Below the pieces are notes generated by a model, which had not been told where the DNA came from, did not search any database, and saw only the letters and a list, made by a program, of their open reading frames with translations. This document shows, one piece after another, positions 12,097-23,294 of a stretch of DNA of 64,000 nucleotides (position 1 is its first letter; each line of letters opens with the position of its first letter). This DNA is from Tretioscincus oriximinensis (lineage: Eukaryota > Chordata > Lepidosauria > Squamata > Gymnophthalmidae), in contig JAJVDF010000019.1 in NCBI GenBank assembly GCA_022410635.1, positions 4,248,811 through 4,312,810 of the forward strand. The letters run 5' to 3'. The position numbers and the translations under genes were made by a program.

Positions 12097-12440
12097 GAAT
12101 AGAATAATAGAATTGTAGAGTTTGAAGGGACTTCCAGGGTCATCGGGTCCAATCCTGCATCAAGCAGGGGGTTGGACCCGATGACCCTGGAGGTCCCTTC
12201 TGACTCTATGATTCTATGAATCTCCTGCACAATGCAGGATTCATTAAACCATTCCAGACAGATCTGTCCAGTCTCTGAAGACTTCTAGCAAAGGCGAACT
12301 CACCACCTCCTGTGGCAACCTGTCCCACTAGTTTATCACCCTGACCATTAGATTAGATATGAGAAAAAACTTTCTAACAGTCAGGGTGATAAACCAGTGG
12401 AACAGGTTGCCATAGGAGGTGGTGAGTTTACCTTTAGTAC
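12097..12440. mobile_element. CR1 fragments in alternating orientation
   Basis: Four CR1 pieces abut with alternating orientation. Minus: 12097-12165, starting with 'atagaataatagaattgtagag'-type tail units. Plus: about 12166-12228, ending in 'tgattctatga'. Minus: about 12229-12345, 'cctgcacaatgcagg' through 'ctcaccacctcc'. Plus: about 12346-12440, 'aaaaactttctaacagt' through 'ggaggtggtgagttt'. The (attctatga) tail and the 'gtggaacaggttgcc...ggaggtggtgag' block are characteristic CR1 3' sequence. Junctions are palindromic. Confidence 0.7.
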
Positions 12441-12491
12441 CATGTTCATATGCTGCATCCATATGGGTTCATTTAAATATATATATGTGCA

Positions 12492-12700
12492 TTTCAGAGA
12501 AATAGCCGTGTTAGTCTTGTAGGAAGTCCAGCAAAGGAGCTAACAGCACTTTGAGAATAACTTGAGAAAAGTGGGTGGCATAAGTTTTCGTAGACACGTT
12601 ACTTCTTCAGATGCATCTGAAGAAGTAGATGTGTTTACGGAAGCTTATGCCATCCACTTTTCTCAAGTTAGTCTCAAAGTGCTGCTAGCTCCTTTGCTGA
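12492..12700 (-). mobile_element. Palindromic MITE, well-preserved copy
   Basis: A long hairpin. The left arm (about 12527-12612) pairs with the right arm (about 12613-12700) across the perfect apex 'cttcttcagatgcatctgaagaag' region. On the left there is an extra unpaired segment (12492-12526) containing 'aatagccgtgttagtct'. The same asymmetric plan, in the opposite orientation, is seen at 41871-42081. Flanks share 'atatatata', which may be a TSD but is low complexity. Non-coding. Confidence 0.7.
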
Positions 12701-12819
12701 ATATATATAAATGTCATGTATTGATTATGGATACATGCCACCCATGGTACTAAAGTCCATGGCAAGGCTTTTACAGTTAACATTACACATTTTTGGAACT
12801 CCTTTTTTGCCTTAGAACC

Positions 12820-13056
12820 TTAGAAGTTTGTTAGACTCTTATCTGGAAATCTCCCAGTTTGATTCTGCACATCCCCGTGAAGCCAGCTGGGTGACCTTGG
12901 ACTAATCATATAACATTCTTTGGAGCTCTTCTGGTTACATCTACTTCACAAGCTGTCTGTTGTGAACAATGTAAGGTTATGTAAGCCGCTTTTTTCCTTC
13001 AGCGAAAAGGTATAAATTCTTTTTCTTCCTCCTTTTCCTCTTCTTGGCATGGTTAT
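12820..13056 (+). mobile_element. tRNA-derived SINE with pyrimidine-rich tail
   Basis: The same family as 7285-7490. A B-box-like gtttgattctgc lies at about 12857-12868, followed by 'gaagccagctgggtgacc' (about 12879-12896), 'acaagctgtctgttgtg' and a 3' end 'gtaagccgctttttt...aggtataaatt'. The tail at 13017-13056 is C/T-rich. The A box is decayed. Confidence 0.7.
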
Positions 13057-13204
13057 GCTTCCAGATTGTGCTACCACCATTTTATGTCTGCCTGTTAATC
13101 ATTTTGAGCAGCTCAGTATTTTTACTGGTTGCTCAGCAACTGTTTGGTGATGGATATCAGAATTCTGCCTTTCCTTCAAAAACTGCATCCATGTTGCATT
13201 TATT

Positions 13205-13450
13205 TATTCTGTGATGTCCAAATAATCGGAGTTACCAGTTCCCCATTTTTAATTTGACTCATTTGTATCTTTACAATGCACTCTTAGCATTGTTACTCTG
13301 ACAAAATCTCCCTTATCTAATCTTCTGACAAGAGAGATTTTTCTGTGCTGATGATGCACTCTACAATCAGACATTTTACTTGCTGGTTGTCAAGAGGAAG
13401 TACAATAGTCCCTCCTATGAAATGTTATTGGATAGTTTCCTATCAATATC
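13205..13450 (+). repeat. Interspersed repeat, copy 2 (partner 10935-11235)
   Basis: Related to 10935-11235 in sequence order and orientation (see that entry). A C10 run lies just downstream at 13501-13510. Confidence 0.5.
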
Positions 13451-14370
13451 AGATCCCTTTGTCAAGTTTATTTATATTTCTTTATTTACCAGTTTGTATC
13501 CCCCCCCCCCATTTCACTGTTGGTCCCAGGGAGGGTAACAGATGGTTCGTAAATGAATGCCAATGATTCTAATGGTCCATGGCTAAAATGTCTTTCATAT
13601 GGAAACTCTCATTTTTTTGCCAAAATTGCCCCTACATCACAGCCTTTTTACAATCACCACATGTAGTATGTTGACAGCTGTTTTTTTACCTGATAAACCA
13701 ATTATCTAAAACATCAGGAGCCATTTGCTTCAGGTTATGAGGCTAAACTGTTCTAAAACCCATTAATGTTAAATCTAGTGTGTATAAAAACAATTGAATA
13801 TGCATTTATATGAATCATATTTAATTTCAAAAGAATTAAAAATTCCAGAAGAATTAAAGTTATAAAACCCAGATATCATCAGGACTGGTAAAATGGAATG
13901 TCATGGTTGTCTTTCCTGCAGATTCCTCATCATTTAGTCTCCATAGCTCTTTTACTGACATCCTTGATGAAGATATCACTACAGATCACAAGAGGCTTTG
14001 GAAAGCTTCATGGCCTACAAACTGATTCTCTTGGTCATTTTGGGTATTGATTCTCCTACCTACCCCTTTTTTATTGAGTGTGCTGGAGGTGGGATGTTAA
14101 TAAAACAGCTGCATTTCATTTACCTTTCTTCCCTGCTTTCAGCACAGAAAACAGTTTTTTTATGCCTTCGCTTACTCAAAAATCTCATTGAGCATGGCAG
14201 GAACTCTCAAAGGCTTATCCACGTCCTACAAAATCAACAAAAAAGTACTCAGATGAAAAATTAAAACATTGATTTCACGTATTATAGTGTGAATTTTGGA
14301 ATGTGTGGATGAAGCCTCAGTCTCAGTAGCCAAAACTGCTTAAGGAAGTTTCAGATAGTGACAGTGAATC
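13451..14370. other. No gene or clear element
   Basis: About 13715-13725 has 'gataaaccaattatct', which may be the inverse end of the 13.2-kb repeat. Otherwise nothing supported. Confidence 0.4.
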
Positions 14371-14378
14371 ATCTAGCC

Positions 14379-14695
14379 CAATGGTGAGGAACTTAAGACC
14401 TGGGGGTGGCTCCAGCCCATAAAACCATTTGGTTCATCCCATGGCATGCTCCCCAATAAACTATTACATTTTCCTAGATAAATGAGGGAAGGAGGAGGTC
14501 AAAGGAGAAGCCATGGAATAGTCCATGATTATGTGAGTCTGGGTGGTGGGGCAGAATGGGTAGAGGGACTTGGGCAGGATGCTCTTGGCCTGGATGTGGG
14601 GGGGTGATCTCAGAGAGCGGGTAGGTGATGTGGCCCCAGAGTGTTGTTAGAAGTATTAAAATGGCCTCTTTCAGAAAAAAGGTTCCCCACCGTTG
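14379..14695. mobile_element. hAT-type MITE with 8-bp TSD
   Basis: 317 bp. Terminal inverted repeats are caatggtgaggaac at the left and, read inward from the right, caacggtggggaac. Flanks are atctagcc (14371-14378) and atctggcc (14696-14703), matching at 7 of 8 positions. Eight-base TSDs and CA(G/A)-starting ends are typical of hAT transposons (established). No transposase remains, so it is non-autonomous or internally deleted. Confidence 0.7.
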
Positions 14696-14703
14696 ATCTG
14701 GCC

Positions 14704-15664
14704 CTTTCTAGAGGAGGAGTTGGAAGGAAAAGGAAAAGTTCAGCGCTCATCTCATTCCTGTTTAACTAGAAAAGCTAGGAAGATAACTGATTACAGAACC
14801 ATGATTTTTGAGGATGAATATTAATTCAAGCTACTGTTTTACTCTTTTTTGGAAACAGCTCTCTACATGTGGCTCAACTTGATGTATTTCTGATCTTCAC
14901 TGGACATTGACTCTGGCATAATTTCATTAAGGATATTTGTTCATCAGATATTTAGTCCATTACAGTTTATTTTGCAACTCCACTGCCTAGAGATCCTGTG
15001 AGCTTCACTGTGCTTGAGAGTTACACTAATGTTAATTAGCTAACAATAAATCTTGACTGAACTTTTGCAATCTCTTGTGCTGTCTTTCACATGCAGTCTT
15101 TCAACATTGCATAAACAGGGGGAGGGAGAGATTTGATAACAATATTTATGAATAATTCCTACAGCATTTTCTTCATAGCAAGCACCAGCCAACTCTGCAT
15201 CTAATTTATCTTCCCCATTTCTGCATCTTAGTGAAATGGGCTAGGCTGAGAGATAATGACGTGCCTAAGGCCACCCACTGAATGTTATGGAAGAAAAGAA
15301 ACTAGGTCTTCTGTATTCATGATGCATACTGTACTTTATTCACTGCAGACCATACTAGCCCACAGGGAATTCAAAGGATAACACTTACCAACATAGTGTG
15401 GCTAGTGCAACTTTACATGCATACCATTTAATACACTTCTGAAAACTTTTACAGTTATAATGTTCCTTTATTGATGTAGAATTGAAGTTAAAACTGCTGA
15501 ATGTCTGTTCAAGGACGTTCTTGGATGAGGTGTTGAAATTCAGAGTAATCTCTTGTTTTTTACCTTTGCCAAACAAGTTCACAACCATTTATTCTTATTT
15601 TTAATTTGATGCCATGTTATTCAAAATGATAGAATGCTATCAGCCAATCAGGAATCACATCAGA
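14704..15664. other. No gene or clear repeat
   Basis: Unassigned AT-rich DNA up to the tetranucleotide repeat that hosts the L1. Confidence 0.5.
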
Positions 15665-15670
15665 GTAATG

Positions 15671-15745
15671 ATCTATCTATCTTTCTATCTATCTTTCTAC
15701 CTTTCCATCTTTCTACCTTTCTATCTTTCTGTTATCTTTCTAGCT
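15671..15745 (+). repeat. (TATC/TTTC)n microsatellite, L1 target
   Basis: Degenerate ctat/cttt tetranucleotide tract. Its last 12 bases (atctttctagct, 15734-15745) are duplicated after the L1 poly(A) at 17215-17226. This shows that the tract, together with 17215-17300, was one microsatellite before insertion. Confidence 0.8.
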
Positions 15746-17030
15746 TTGTTAGAAAGTACAAGGAGAATTCCCAAGAGGACCTTCTTCTCAAATCAGGATC
15801 AATTAGGATGGGGAATCCCATGTTTACAAACATATTGGGAGACATTCCAGTTCTGGACAGCAGTAGAGTTGGAGCATAGAGGAGAATATAAGGTAGTGCA
15901 TATGGAATTGAGGTTAAATGAAATGGTAAATTCATCGATGATGATGGAGAATATCTCAAGACANCAAAAAAATAAATGGTTACCACCATTCACAGCAACA
16001 TGGAGAGTATGGAGTCAGGTTCAAAGGAAATTTAAAATGGATAGCAATAAAACGGCCTCTTTAAAAATTATCAATAATAAAGGAGAAGAAAATTTAGCAA
16101 ATTACATACAGATGTTGAAAAAGAAAGGAGTAAGAATTATTCAGGATTTATATGATGATAGAGGGNTACCATGGACGATAGAGAGGCTAAGAGAGATGAG
16201 AGAAACACCATTACAATGGATAACAGAAGCTGCAATATATAATTTTATAAATAAACCAATAATAATACAAAAAATGAGAGAGGCACCATCAGAATACGAA
16301 AAATTAATACATAGAAAATTACAAGGTGAAAAATCATTAGTAGGAATATTATATAGATTAATAAACAAATACAGATATAAAAATTATGAAAGCATAAAAN
16401 AAAGGTGGACGCAGGACTTAGATATGAATGATGAAAATTGGGAAAAGTGGAGAAATGAGTATCTTTTAATTAAATATAACAAATTTAGAGAAGTGGAACT
16501 GAAATTAATGACAAAGTGGTATAGAACTCCCAGTCAATTATCACATATGCTTAATATGTCATCATTGTGTTGGCATTGTGGTATAGATACNGGGACTTAT
16601 ATGCATATGTGGTTTGATTGCAGAGAAGTAAAGAAGTATTGGGAGGAGATAACAGGGGAACTTACAAATATACTTCAGGTAAACATCCCTGTGCTGAAGG
16701 AGGTCCTTATAGGAAATAAGAATTTAAGACAAATAGAGCGGGATAAGGTATATATACTTAAGCAAGGGATAAGGGCAGCTCATATTCAGATTGCAAGGGG
16801 ATGGAAAGATAAAGAAAAATGGACCCATGGAAGCCTGGTATGATTATATGGCAGAAATTGTACTCTTTGACTTTTTAAGGGAAAGAAGGCTAAGAAGATT
16901 GGGAATTACACTTCATTTAACATGGGAGAAAAAATGGAGGGCCTTCATTTCCTATGTGANATTTCATAAGATGTACTCACCCACGGCATTTACAATATAC
17001 TGGATTTTGGATTTGAAAAGATTTACGTAA
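15746..17030 (+). pseudogene. L1 ORF2 C-terminal domain, one frameshift
   Basis: An open frame runs from the truncation point to 16843. At about 16820 a one-base shift moves the frame, and the protein continues to a stop near 17031 ('MEAWYDYMAEIVLFDF...'). The C-terminal cysteine-histidine knuckle is visible: CWHC at 16568-16579, His at 16604-16606 and Cys at 16619-16621, spacing C-X2-C-X8-H-X4-C, then 'REVKKYWEEI'. This pattern is known for L1 ORF2 C-termini in reptiles. The RT core and endonuclease are missing. A single frameshift and few other lesions over 1.28 kb suggest a recent insertion. Four Ns fall in the frame. Confidence 0.85.
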
Positions 17031-17214
17031 GATTGTGCTGGATATCCTCAAGTAGGGGGGGAGGGAGGGGGAGCACTTTTGGGTGAGGTGGAGGGGACTT
17101 TTTATTGTATGGCATGTATAGAGAAATGGATGATTTCAATGTGTATCTTATATATGTGTATTTTACAATGTCATACTTTATAAATATCAATAAAAATATA
17201 CTTTCAAAAAAAAA
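15746..17214 (+). mobile_element. 5'-truncated L1-type LINE with TSD
   Basis: 1.47 kb. It consists of the C-terminal part of ORF2 (to about 17030), a short 3'UTR with a G-rich run at 17054-17072, an AATAAA-like 'caataaaaat' near 17190 and a poly(A) ending at about 17214. A 12-bp direct repeat, atctttctagct, flanks it (15734-15745 and 17215-17226; the first A of the 3' copy could belong to the tail). 5' truncation, poly(A) and a 7-20-bp TSD are the classic marks of target-primed reverse transcription by L1. Confidence 0.9.
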
Positions 17215-17302
17215 ATCTTTCTAGCTAGCTAGCTAGCTAGCAAGATAGNTAGCTAGCTAGCTAGTTATCTAGCTAGATAGCTAGCAATCTAGCTAGCTAT
17301 CG
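17215..17302 (+). repeat. (GCTA)n / (GATA)n microsatellite
   Basis: Tetranucleotide tract 'ctagctagctagc...' with gata and atct variants and one N. It is the 3' half of the tract split by the L1. CTAG and AGCT units are self-complementary, so the tract can fold on itself. Confidence 0.85.
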
Positions 17303-17715
17303 TCCCTTTCCCCACCTGTTCGTGTGCCCCACCTTAAAGATACTTTAAAAAGCAAACGTGTTAGCTACACATCCTCTGCCTTCGAAATTTGAGCACCAGA
17401 CGTAACTGCTGCACTTGCCTGAGTACAATCCCCAAAATTCTTTAAAACCTTGCCTAGTGTTCCCAGGGAGTCCCTGTGCTCCAAGAGCCAATAAAATCTT
17501 TACAATTTGCATACAAACAGCTCTCCGGTCCACTGGAGAGATATTTATTTCAGTCTTTAAAATGGAGGTTGCTTAAATTGAAAAATATGTGCTGGCTATA
17601 TACTGTGCAGCAAAGACCTCTAAAGCCCATGGAAGGCTGCACATGCATGGTTCCGTGGGATGCAATGAAGATAAAATCTCCTCCAAAGCACAGTTTTTTA
17701 GCCACGGGATGTGGC
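17303..17715. other. No gene or clear repeat
   Basis: Short open frames only; no family features. Confidence 0.5.
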
Positions 17716-17717
17716 CT

Positions 17718-17792
17718 ATCTATCTATCATCATCATCTTTCTACCTCTCTCTCTATCAATCTATCTATCATCTATCTATCTAATCCTGATGC
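17718..17792 (+). repeat. (TATC)n / (CATC)n microsatellite
   Basis: Imperfect tract 'ctatctatctatcatcatcatctttc...ctatctatctaatc'. Similar in unit to the L1 target tract 2 kb upstream but separate. Confidence 0.8.
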
Positions 17793-19480
17793 ACCTTGTT
17801 ATCTTTTTGGTTCTACAGAAAACAATCTTCACTTCTAATGGAATTTCAGAACCAAAATTACTGACATCACAGAAATGACATATGATAATGGACAATATCT
17901 TCATAAAAGATAAAACCCTCTGCATTTACAAAGATTAGAAACTAATGATATCCTTGCTGGATTGAACTGGATATGTCAATAAAAGAGCAAGGCCAACTTA
18001 AGAAGGAGGAGGCACAAGCCTTTTTTCTGTACTTCATATTTTCTCACCATCTATTATATATTTTTTTAATTTGTATTATGCATACCAAGTTTTTTTTTTA
18101 AAAAAAATGACAAGCCATTTAATATATGCATTTTGAAAATTATCTGCTGTAACAAATGTCACAATGTATTAACTGAACTCTAGCAGGATTTATATAGTGC
18201 TCCTATGAAATCGTGAATGCATCATAAAAGGGCATGTTCTGTAGAAAGCTGTTCACCTATGGCTTGTATTGTGCGCAGGATGGATTTATCACCCATATGA
18301 ACTAAATTCATTCTACAATCATGTCAAAATTGGTTCCTTTATGGCACTTGAGTNCTTTTCCCTGCTTTGCAGACCTGCCATACCTTTGTCCTCATTAACC
18401 TCATCAAATATAGAAAACATATCCATGGGTGTTGGAAAACCTTCTCCAGGTTTTAGCATCTTGACAGGGAGGGAGGGGCTGCCCCCAGCCAATGGAAAAT
18501 CCTTGACTTTCTTCTTGACATCTGGGAGGGCTGCATCGACACAATCAAGATAACAACTAGGCTGTGTTCCCATGAAGATTTTTACCACTGTGGAACATAC
18601 ATCAAGCTGAATTGACCCCCACAAATTCATGCAAATTGAGCAATCTATTAGCTAAAAAGGCCCGTGATCCCAGTTTTTCCTGATAGTTCATTTTTTCTGT
18701 CTTCATTTCAGACTACAGAGTAAATCTAATAAAAAAGCCTTCGTGGGGCCTTCCGTTGCGGGAAAATGGTAAATCTTGCAAGACTTCGAGGCAAGCTGTA
18801 AAAGGTTACTGCCTCTCGATTTGCAAAGAATGCTTGGAATTATAGTAAGACTTATCGGAAATGTAACAGGAAGATAGGAAACAGTTTGGAATATTGAAAG
18901 TGAGTGGAGAAGCAATCACAAATGGTTCATTCCAGATTTAAAGTACATTCCTGAATAAAACAGATGATGAGGAGGGGGCCCTAAAGAATCCCCAACTATG
19001 GTATTGATGGCTAGAGGCAATGGGCATCATACATCTAGCACATCACTAATGAGAACACTAAAAATGAAGTGATCCCCTTAATTCAGAGATTAATCCTTTA
19101 CTTGTACCATAATCCCACCATCCAATACATATGTTATCTCTATTTTACATTGTCCACCAAATGGTGATAAGACAAAATCTCACTTAGTCAATGCTTGGTC
19201 TTCCTTCTGTTTCAATATAGCAGAAAAAAGCCATCCTGTTGTTAATTTGCCTTGATGTTTCATACTGCATATATCTATCAGTTGATGATGGCTGTAGCCA
19301 GAAGCTTAAGCACATTAACTTGGTTCTAAGTTTCCCACATAAATCGATATGACTCATTGTCACATCCTGTGAATATTTAATCAGTAGCACCATCAAGTTC
19401 AAAAAAGACTTGGAAAACATGCTATAAGTAAGTACAATTGTTGACTTCTTTACATAGGGTTATTAGGTAAATCCTAGACA
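17793..19480. other. No gene or recognised repeat
   Basis: Includes a T9A8 run near 18090. The block 18730-18830 is a little richer in CpG ('ccttccgttgcggg') but I cannot classify it. Confidence 0.45.
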
Positions 19481-19482
19481 AA

Positions 19483-19603
19483 GGTTTACACCTTTAATGG
19501 GTGTGACCAAGTGGTTTTCCCTCCAGGTGTTGCGGGCATTAGAAGCTGCACCTGGAGAAAAATCCTTTTTTTTAATAGGCATTAAAGGTATAAAAAAAAT
19601 TTC
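19483..19603. repeat. Small foldback element
   Basis: The left arm (19483-19530: 'tttacacctttaatggg' through 'ctccaggtg') is matched inversely by the right arm (about 19548-19603: 'cacctggagaaaaatcc' through 'gcattaaaggtataaa'). The apex lies around 19531-19547. This is a MITE-sized hairpin. TSDs are not clear because the flanks are A-rich. Confidence 0.5.
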
Positions 19604-21130
19604 TGATAACCCTATTCTTATACAAAGCATGAGTTTGCTTGTTGGTAGGAATAAAACATTAATCTACTTTACTTCTTTGTTCCATTGTGATTTGGTTAGA
19701 TGCCTTGCGTTTTTAGAGAAAAATGCTCTAAATTTATGTAACATATTTAGATGCAAGTTATAAGACAAAACTTCACATGATGACCAACAAACACCATTCT
19801 CAAAACCTACATTGGTTCAAAGCATGAATTTATCCTAAAAGATACCACATGTAATTCACTTCCTTTCAGAAACCTTGGTTGCTTGAAGGAGGACAAAGAA
19901 GGGACTAAAAGACAATTAATGGCTAGCTAACTCATCAACCTTTGCCCACTACTATTTAACCAGAAAGATACAAATACTTTAAATTTCATCCCATTTCCCT
20001 TGAATGGCTCTTCATTTAAAGGATTTTTACATGCAGCAGTGCCTTATGGGGCTCCTCATGTGATGAGATTTGTATGCAATGTGTCAGGGCAATGTGGAAG
20101 CTTTAAGGTAGATGGGGTGAATGGCAAATGTGTTTTTAAAGAAATAGTGAAGCAAACCCTGTTGTGGGGATGCAGCCTAACTGCAGCAGAGTGCTCCACT
20201 GTCTATAAAGACAGAAGGACAGACAACCTATTTTTTGGGAAACTAAAAAATGTGGAATTTGGGGTTTCATGCCTAATAACGTAAACATTCCCAGAATATT
20301 CCTTTTAAGAAGTGATTGTTCAACTCTCCCTCTTTTTCTATCTGTCCATGGTTTTGAGTTTCAAACATTCAAGATATACAAACAAGATGCATGAAGATTT
20401 TGCTTGTATAGAAGTGACACATCAGGCATTTGTCCAAAAATACATTCATTTCTTACTTAGGGTGATCCAGATGTTAATTTTGTCTGCCTATTCTACCATG
20501 GCTCCTCCACATGTAATTCATTTCTCTTCTGACTTAATGACAGGGCACAGAAAAGAGTAGGGAAGGAAACCCTATTGAATCAAAAGTCTAGCTATCAGCA
20601 GAGAAGCAGAGCTTTGGAGCAGAGGGTTTTTTTAAAAAAAATAATCAAACACCTTAGCAGTGCTGGGAGCATTTGGGCCAACAATCTCAACACCCGGAAC
20701 CTGAAAATCTAGGGGGACTGTGTGTGTGTCATCATGTGTGCAAAAACGGGTGTGACATCATGGCGGATACTCTTTTCTGAAGTAGAGACATAATTTGTGA
20801 TGTCACTTGTAATGAAACTGAACNGGGGCTAAGACTGTGCATGTTATTCTCTTTTATGTTTATTTATTCAGTATGGTTTTGGAACACAGTCCTCCCCTTG
20901 ATATTATAGGTAGATGGTCTTCTATTATGAATAAGGCACTTGGATTTTATATGTTTGTATGTGTAGAGATAGGATCTGTAAGATAGGGATAATAAATTAG
21001 TTCTGTAAATAGGGGTGTATAACTTCAGGAAGGCTGTCACCACTCCCATCAGGAAGAAACCAAAATTATGGAGTGAAAATGAAACCAGAATGAACCCCTT
21101 TAGTCAGTTGTTCTAAATAATAAAGACTTC
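19604..21130. other. No gene; low-complexity patches only
   Basis: About 20165-20178 carries the dispersed 'ggatgcagcct' motif. A T7A9-type run lies at about 20630. Otherwise unassigned. Confidence 0.45.
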
Positions 21131-21132
21131 CC

Positions 21133-21590
21133 TGTTTTATAACGAAAAAACAGCTTTATTAAAACAAAGTAACAGGCGACCTCAAACTTAAAGAAATCAA
21201 TGATACAAATTAGCCACACTGGGTAGGAAAAAGGTACTGAGACTTTGTTAAGCGTCCCTTTGCTTGCCCACATTCAAAGCTTTCCTCAGCTCTCCCTTTC
21301 TATTCCTACTACCCCAGCAGTTATATATCCTTTTTGGTATTTCTTTATTTATTTTCACACTGCTGGCAGAGAACCAGTATTAATCCAATTGTTTGGCCAC
21401 GCACTCAAACAACCTCTCACAACAACCATTTAACTTTCAATCAAGAAACATCCAGAACAACTCTATCAATCCATTTCCCACTCTCACTCGCACCTCCCCC
21501 TTTTATAATCCAAGCCCTGCCCCCATAGCTCAGCTTCTAGGCTTGGAAAATTTAAAGGAGCCTCGCTCTATTTAAAGTGATTTCATTACA
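21133..21590 (-). mobile_element. Putative solo LTR, minus strand
   Basis: Read on the minus strand it begins TGTAATG (21590), has a TATA-like ATTATAAAAG (21501-21510) and an AATAAA followed by a T/G-rich stretch (21155-21160). It ends ...AAAACA (21133). This order (U3, TATA, R, polyadenylation signal, U5, with TG...CA ends) is what LTRs show. ACTTCC occurs one to two bases outside both ends, which could be an imperfect TSD. No retroviral or gypsy genes are next to it, so the parent family is unknown. Confidence 0.5.
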
Positions 21591-21639
21591 GCACTTCCAA
21601 CCCATCTTTCTAGAAACAGGGGACAGAAGGGACATCACC

Positions 21640-21842
21640 AAATAGCAAATGGGGCGAGGCAAATTTTCTTGTGCATTGCTGCACAAGAATTTTCACCCTG
21701 TACGCGGGTGAATTCCCTAATGAAGCATATGTGATTTGCATATGAAAAGCAACAAAAGCTATGTGCGCCACCCTATGGTTGGCTGCCCTGAGACCTTCGG
21801 GTATAGGACAGGATACAAGTACAAATAAATAAATACATAAAT
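21640..21842 (+). repeat. SINE or LINE 3' end with L2-type tail
   Basis: About 21755-21842 contains 'gtgcgccaccctatggttgg', then 'ccctgagaccttcgggtatagg' and AAATAAATAAATAC units, matching the 3' end of the L2-like element at 8.2 kb. Upstream, 'tcttgtgcattgctgcacaaga' (about 21668-21689) is a hairpin. The 5' boundary is uncertain. Confidence 0.5.
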
Positions 21843-21847
21843 ATGAC

Positions 21848-21955
21848 CTCAGGTCCAGTCTTTTATACAGCCCCTCCCGGTGGTAGCAGAGTGACCAGAG
21901 CCAGTCTGCTAATTAAAGGAGCCACACTCTATTTCTAGCTGTCACATTATAAGCA
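21848..21955 (-). mobile_element. Second LTR-like U3 fragment
   Basis: On the minus strand 'aatagag', then 'tggctcctttaa', 'ggaggggc' and a TATA-like 'tataaaag' (about 21861-21868) follow the same order as the U3 of 21133-21590. It stops just after the TATA box, so it is a truncated relative about 260 bp from the first. Confidence 0.45.
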
Positions 21956-22900
21956 TTGTGGAAAAAAGTGCCAAAGTGGTAAGTTCTCAGGGTGGTTTCC
22001 CAAGGAATAGTGATGTATCATCTAACAGGAATGGTGAAAATATCCTGCATTTTCATGTCATCATCTGAAGGTACCCCGGTTCACATACAAATAAATCGCT
22101 GGCATCAAGGGCCTTAAAATTGCACCCCAGACTGACACTGTGGTGAACAGAAACAGAAAGAAGATCTCCCCTTCACTTGAGAAAAAAAGTTAAAAACAAT
22201 CACAGTTGCCTTTTATTTTTGTTTAAACTATGGGGATTTTTGTCCTTCAAGAAAAGCACACCCTGTTCTGTAGAGCCATTTGTTCCACAGGATAATGTGT
22301 TTTATAAGCTTTGCTGAAGTAGTGAATAGAAATGAGAGGTTTCAGTTACCCCCTGTAGAGACAATTGCAATCTCATCATCAGTCTGATAACAGTTGATGG
22401 TTCTGTGGTCACCTCTCCAGGATTGTGGTTGATATTGATAGGTTTCGTCTTTGCTCACAAATTTAACATCAAGCTTTTGTTATTTTATTTTATTTAGTAG
22501 TGACTCCAGCTTTGTTGCAGACAGACAAGCTCAGCATTAAGCCATTACAAATAAAGTATATTTATGTGTCCATGCATGCTCAAGTTTATCAATTGTATAT
22601 TTTCTTTAAAATAAAGCATCCTGCCATTCCAGGATTAGATCAATTTCCAATTCATTCACTTGTATTTCTATCCATCACTAAATCTGAAAATCTCAGAGCA
22701 GATCACAATAATAGTTAAAACAATAATAGTACCACAAGAAAATGATATAAGCACATTTTTTCATTTGGAAAAAAACCCAACACCGTAATGTGAAGTGAGA
22801 CACTGAATTCATCCAGACAAGGTTTAAATTATATAGTTATGGAATGATTGAGATGGAAGTGTCACCTATTTCACTGGTAACCCTAATGTAGCTTCTCCAG
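21956..22900. other. No gene; possible LINE tail
   Basis: About 22655-22740 ('tatttctatccatcac...aatctcagagcagatcacaataatag') resembles the reverse complement of an L2-like 3'UTR end. Nothing else supported. Confidence 0.35.
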
Positions 22901-22901
22901 A

Positions 22902-23294
22902 TTTCAAAAAAATAGCTGTGTTACTTTTTGTTCACAAATAGCTGAAAAGAAGGTGGGGGGAGATCTTTTAGCACTTTGGAGACTAACAATAGAAAGGTGG
23001 GTGGCCTGAGCTTTCGTAGACAAATCTACGACTTCAGATGCTAGAGGACAAATGCCAGGCACGNACTTTATGTAGGAAACTGAATGCAGCAAATAACTTT
23101 AAATGTACTTGACCTGGCTAATCTACCCAACCACTTTTACAAGACAGTCATTTCCTGTGTTCATTTTCTTATTTAAAGCCTATCCCTGGCAGTTGTCTTC
23201 TAACATCTGAAGAAGTAGGCTTGTCTATAAAAGCTCATACCAATTTACCTTCTTCCTGCTGGTCTCCAAAGTACTACAAATTCCCCTTGCTAGA
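22902..23294 (-). mobile_element. Palindromic MITE with extended apex
   Basis: Same family as 12492-12700. Left tail plus arm at 22902-23042 ('aatagctgtgtta', 'agcactttggagactaac', 'gagctttcgtagac', 'acttcagatgc'). Right arm at about 23205-23294. Unlike the tight hairpins, some 160 bp separate the arms (23043-23204), either an ancestral loop or a later insertion. Both arms are diverged. Confidence 0.6.

Noticed and set aside
15614..15745. N-terminal extension of the L1 open frame
   Set aside because: The first 44 codons come from the target microsatellite and flank; the TSD places the element start at 15746.
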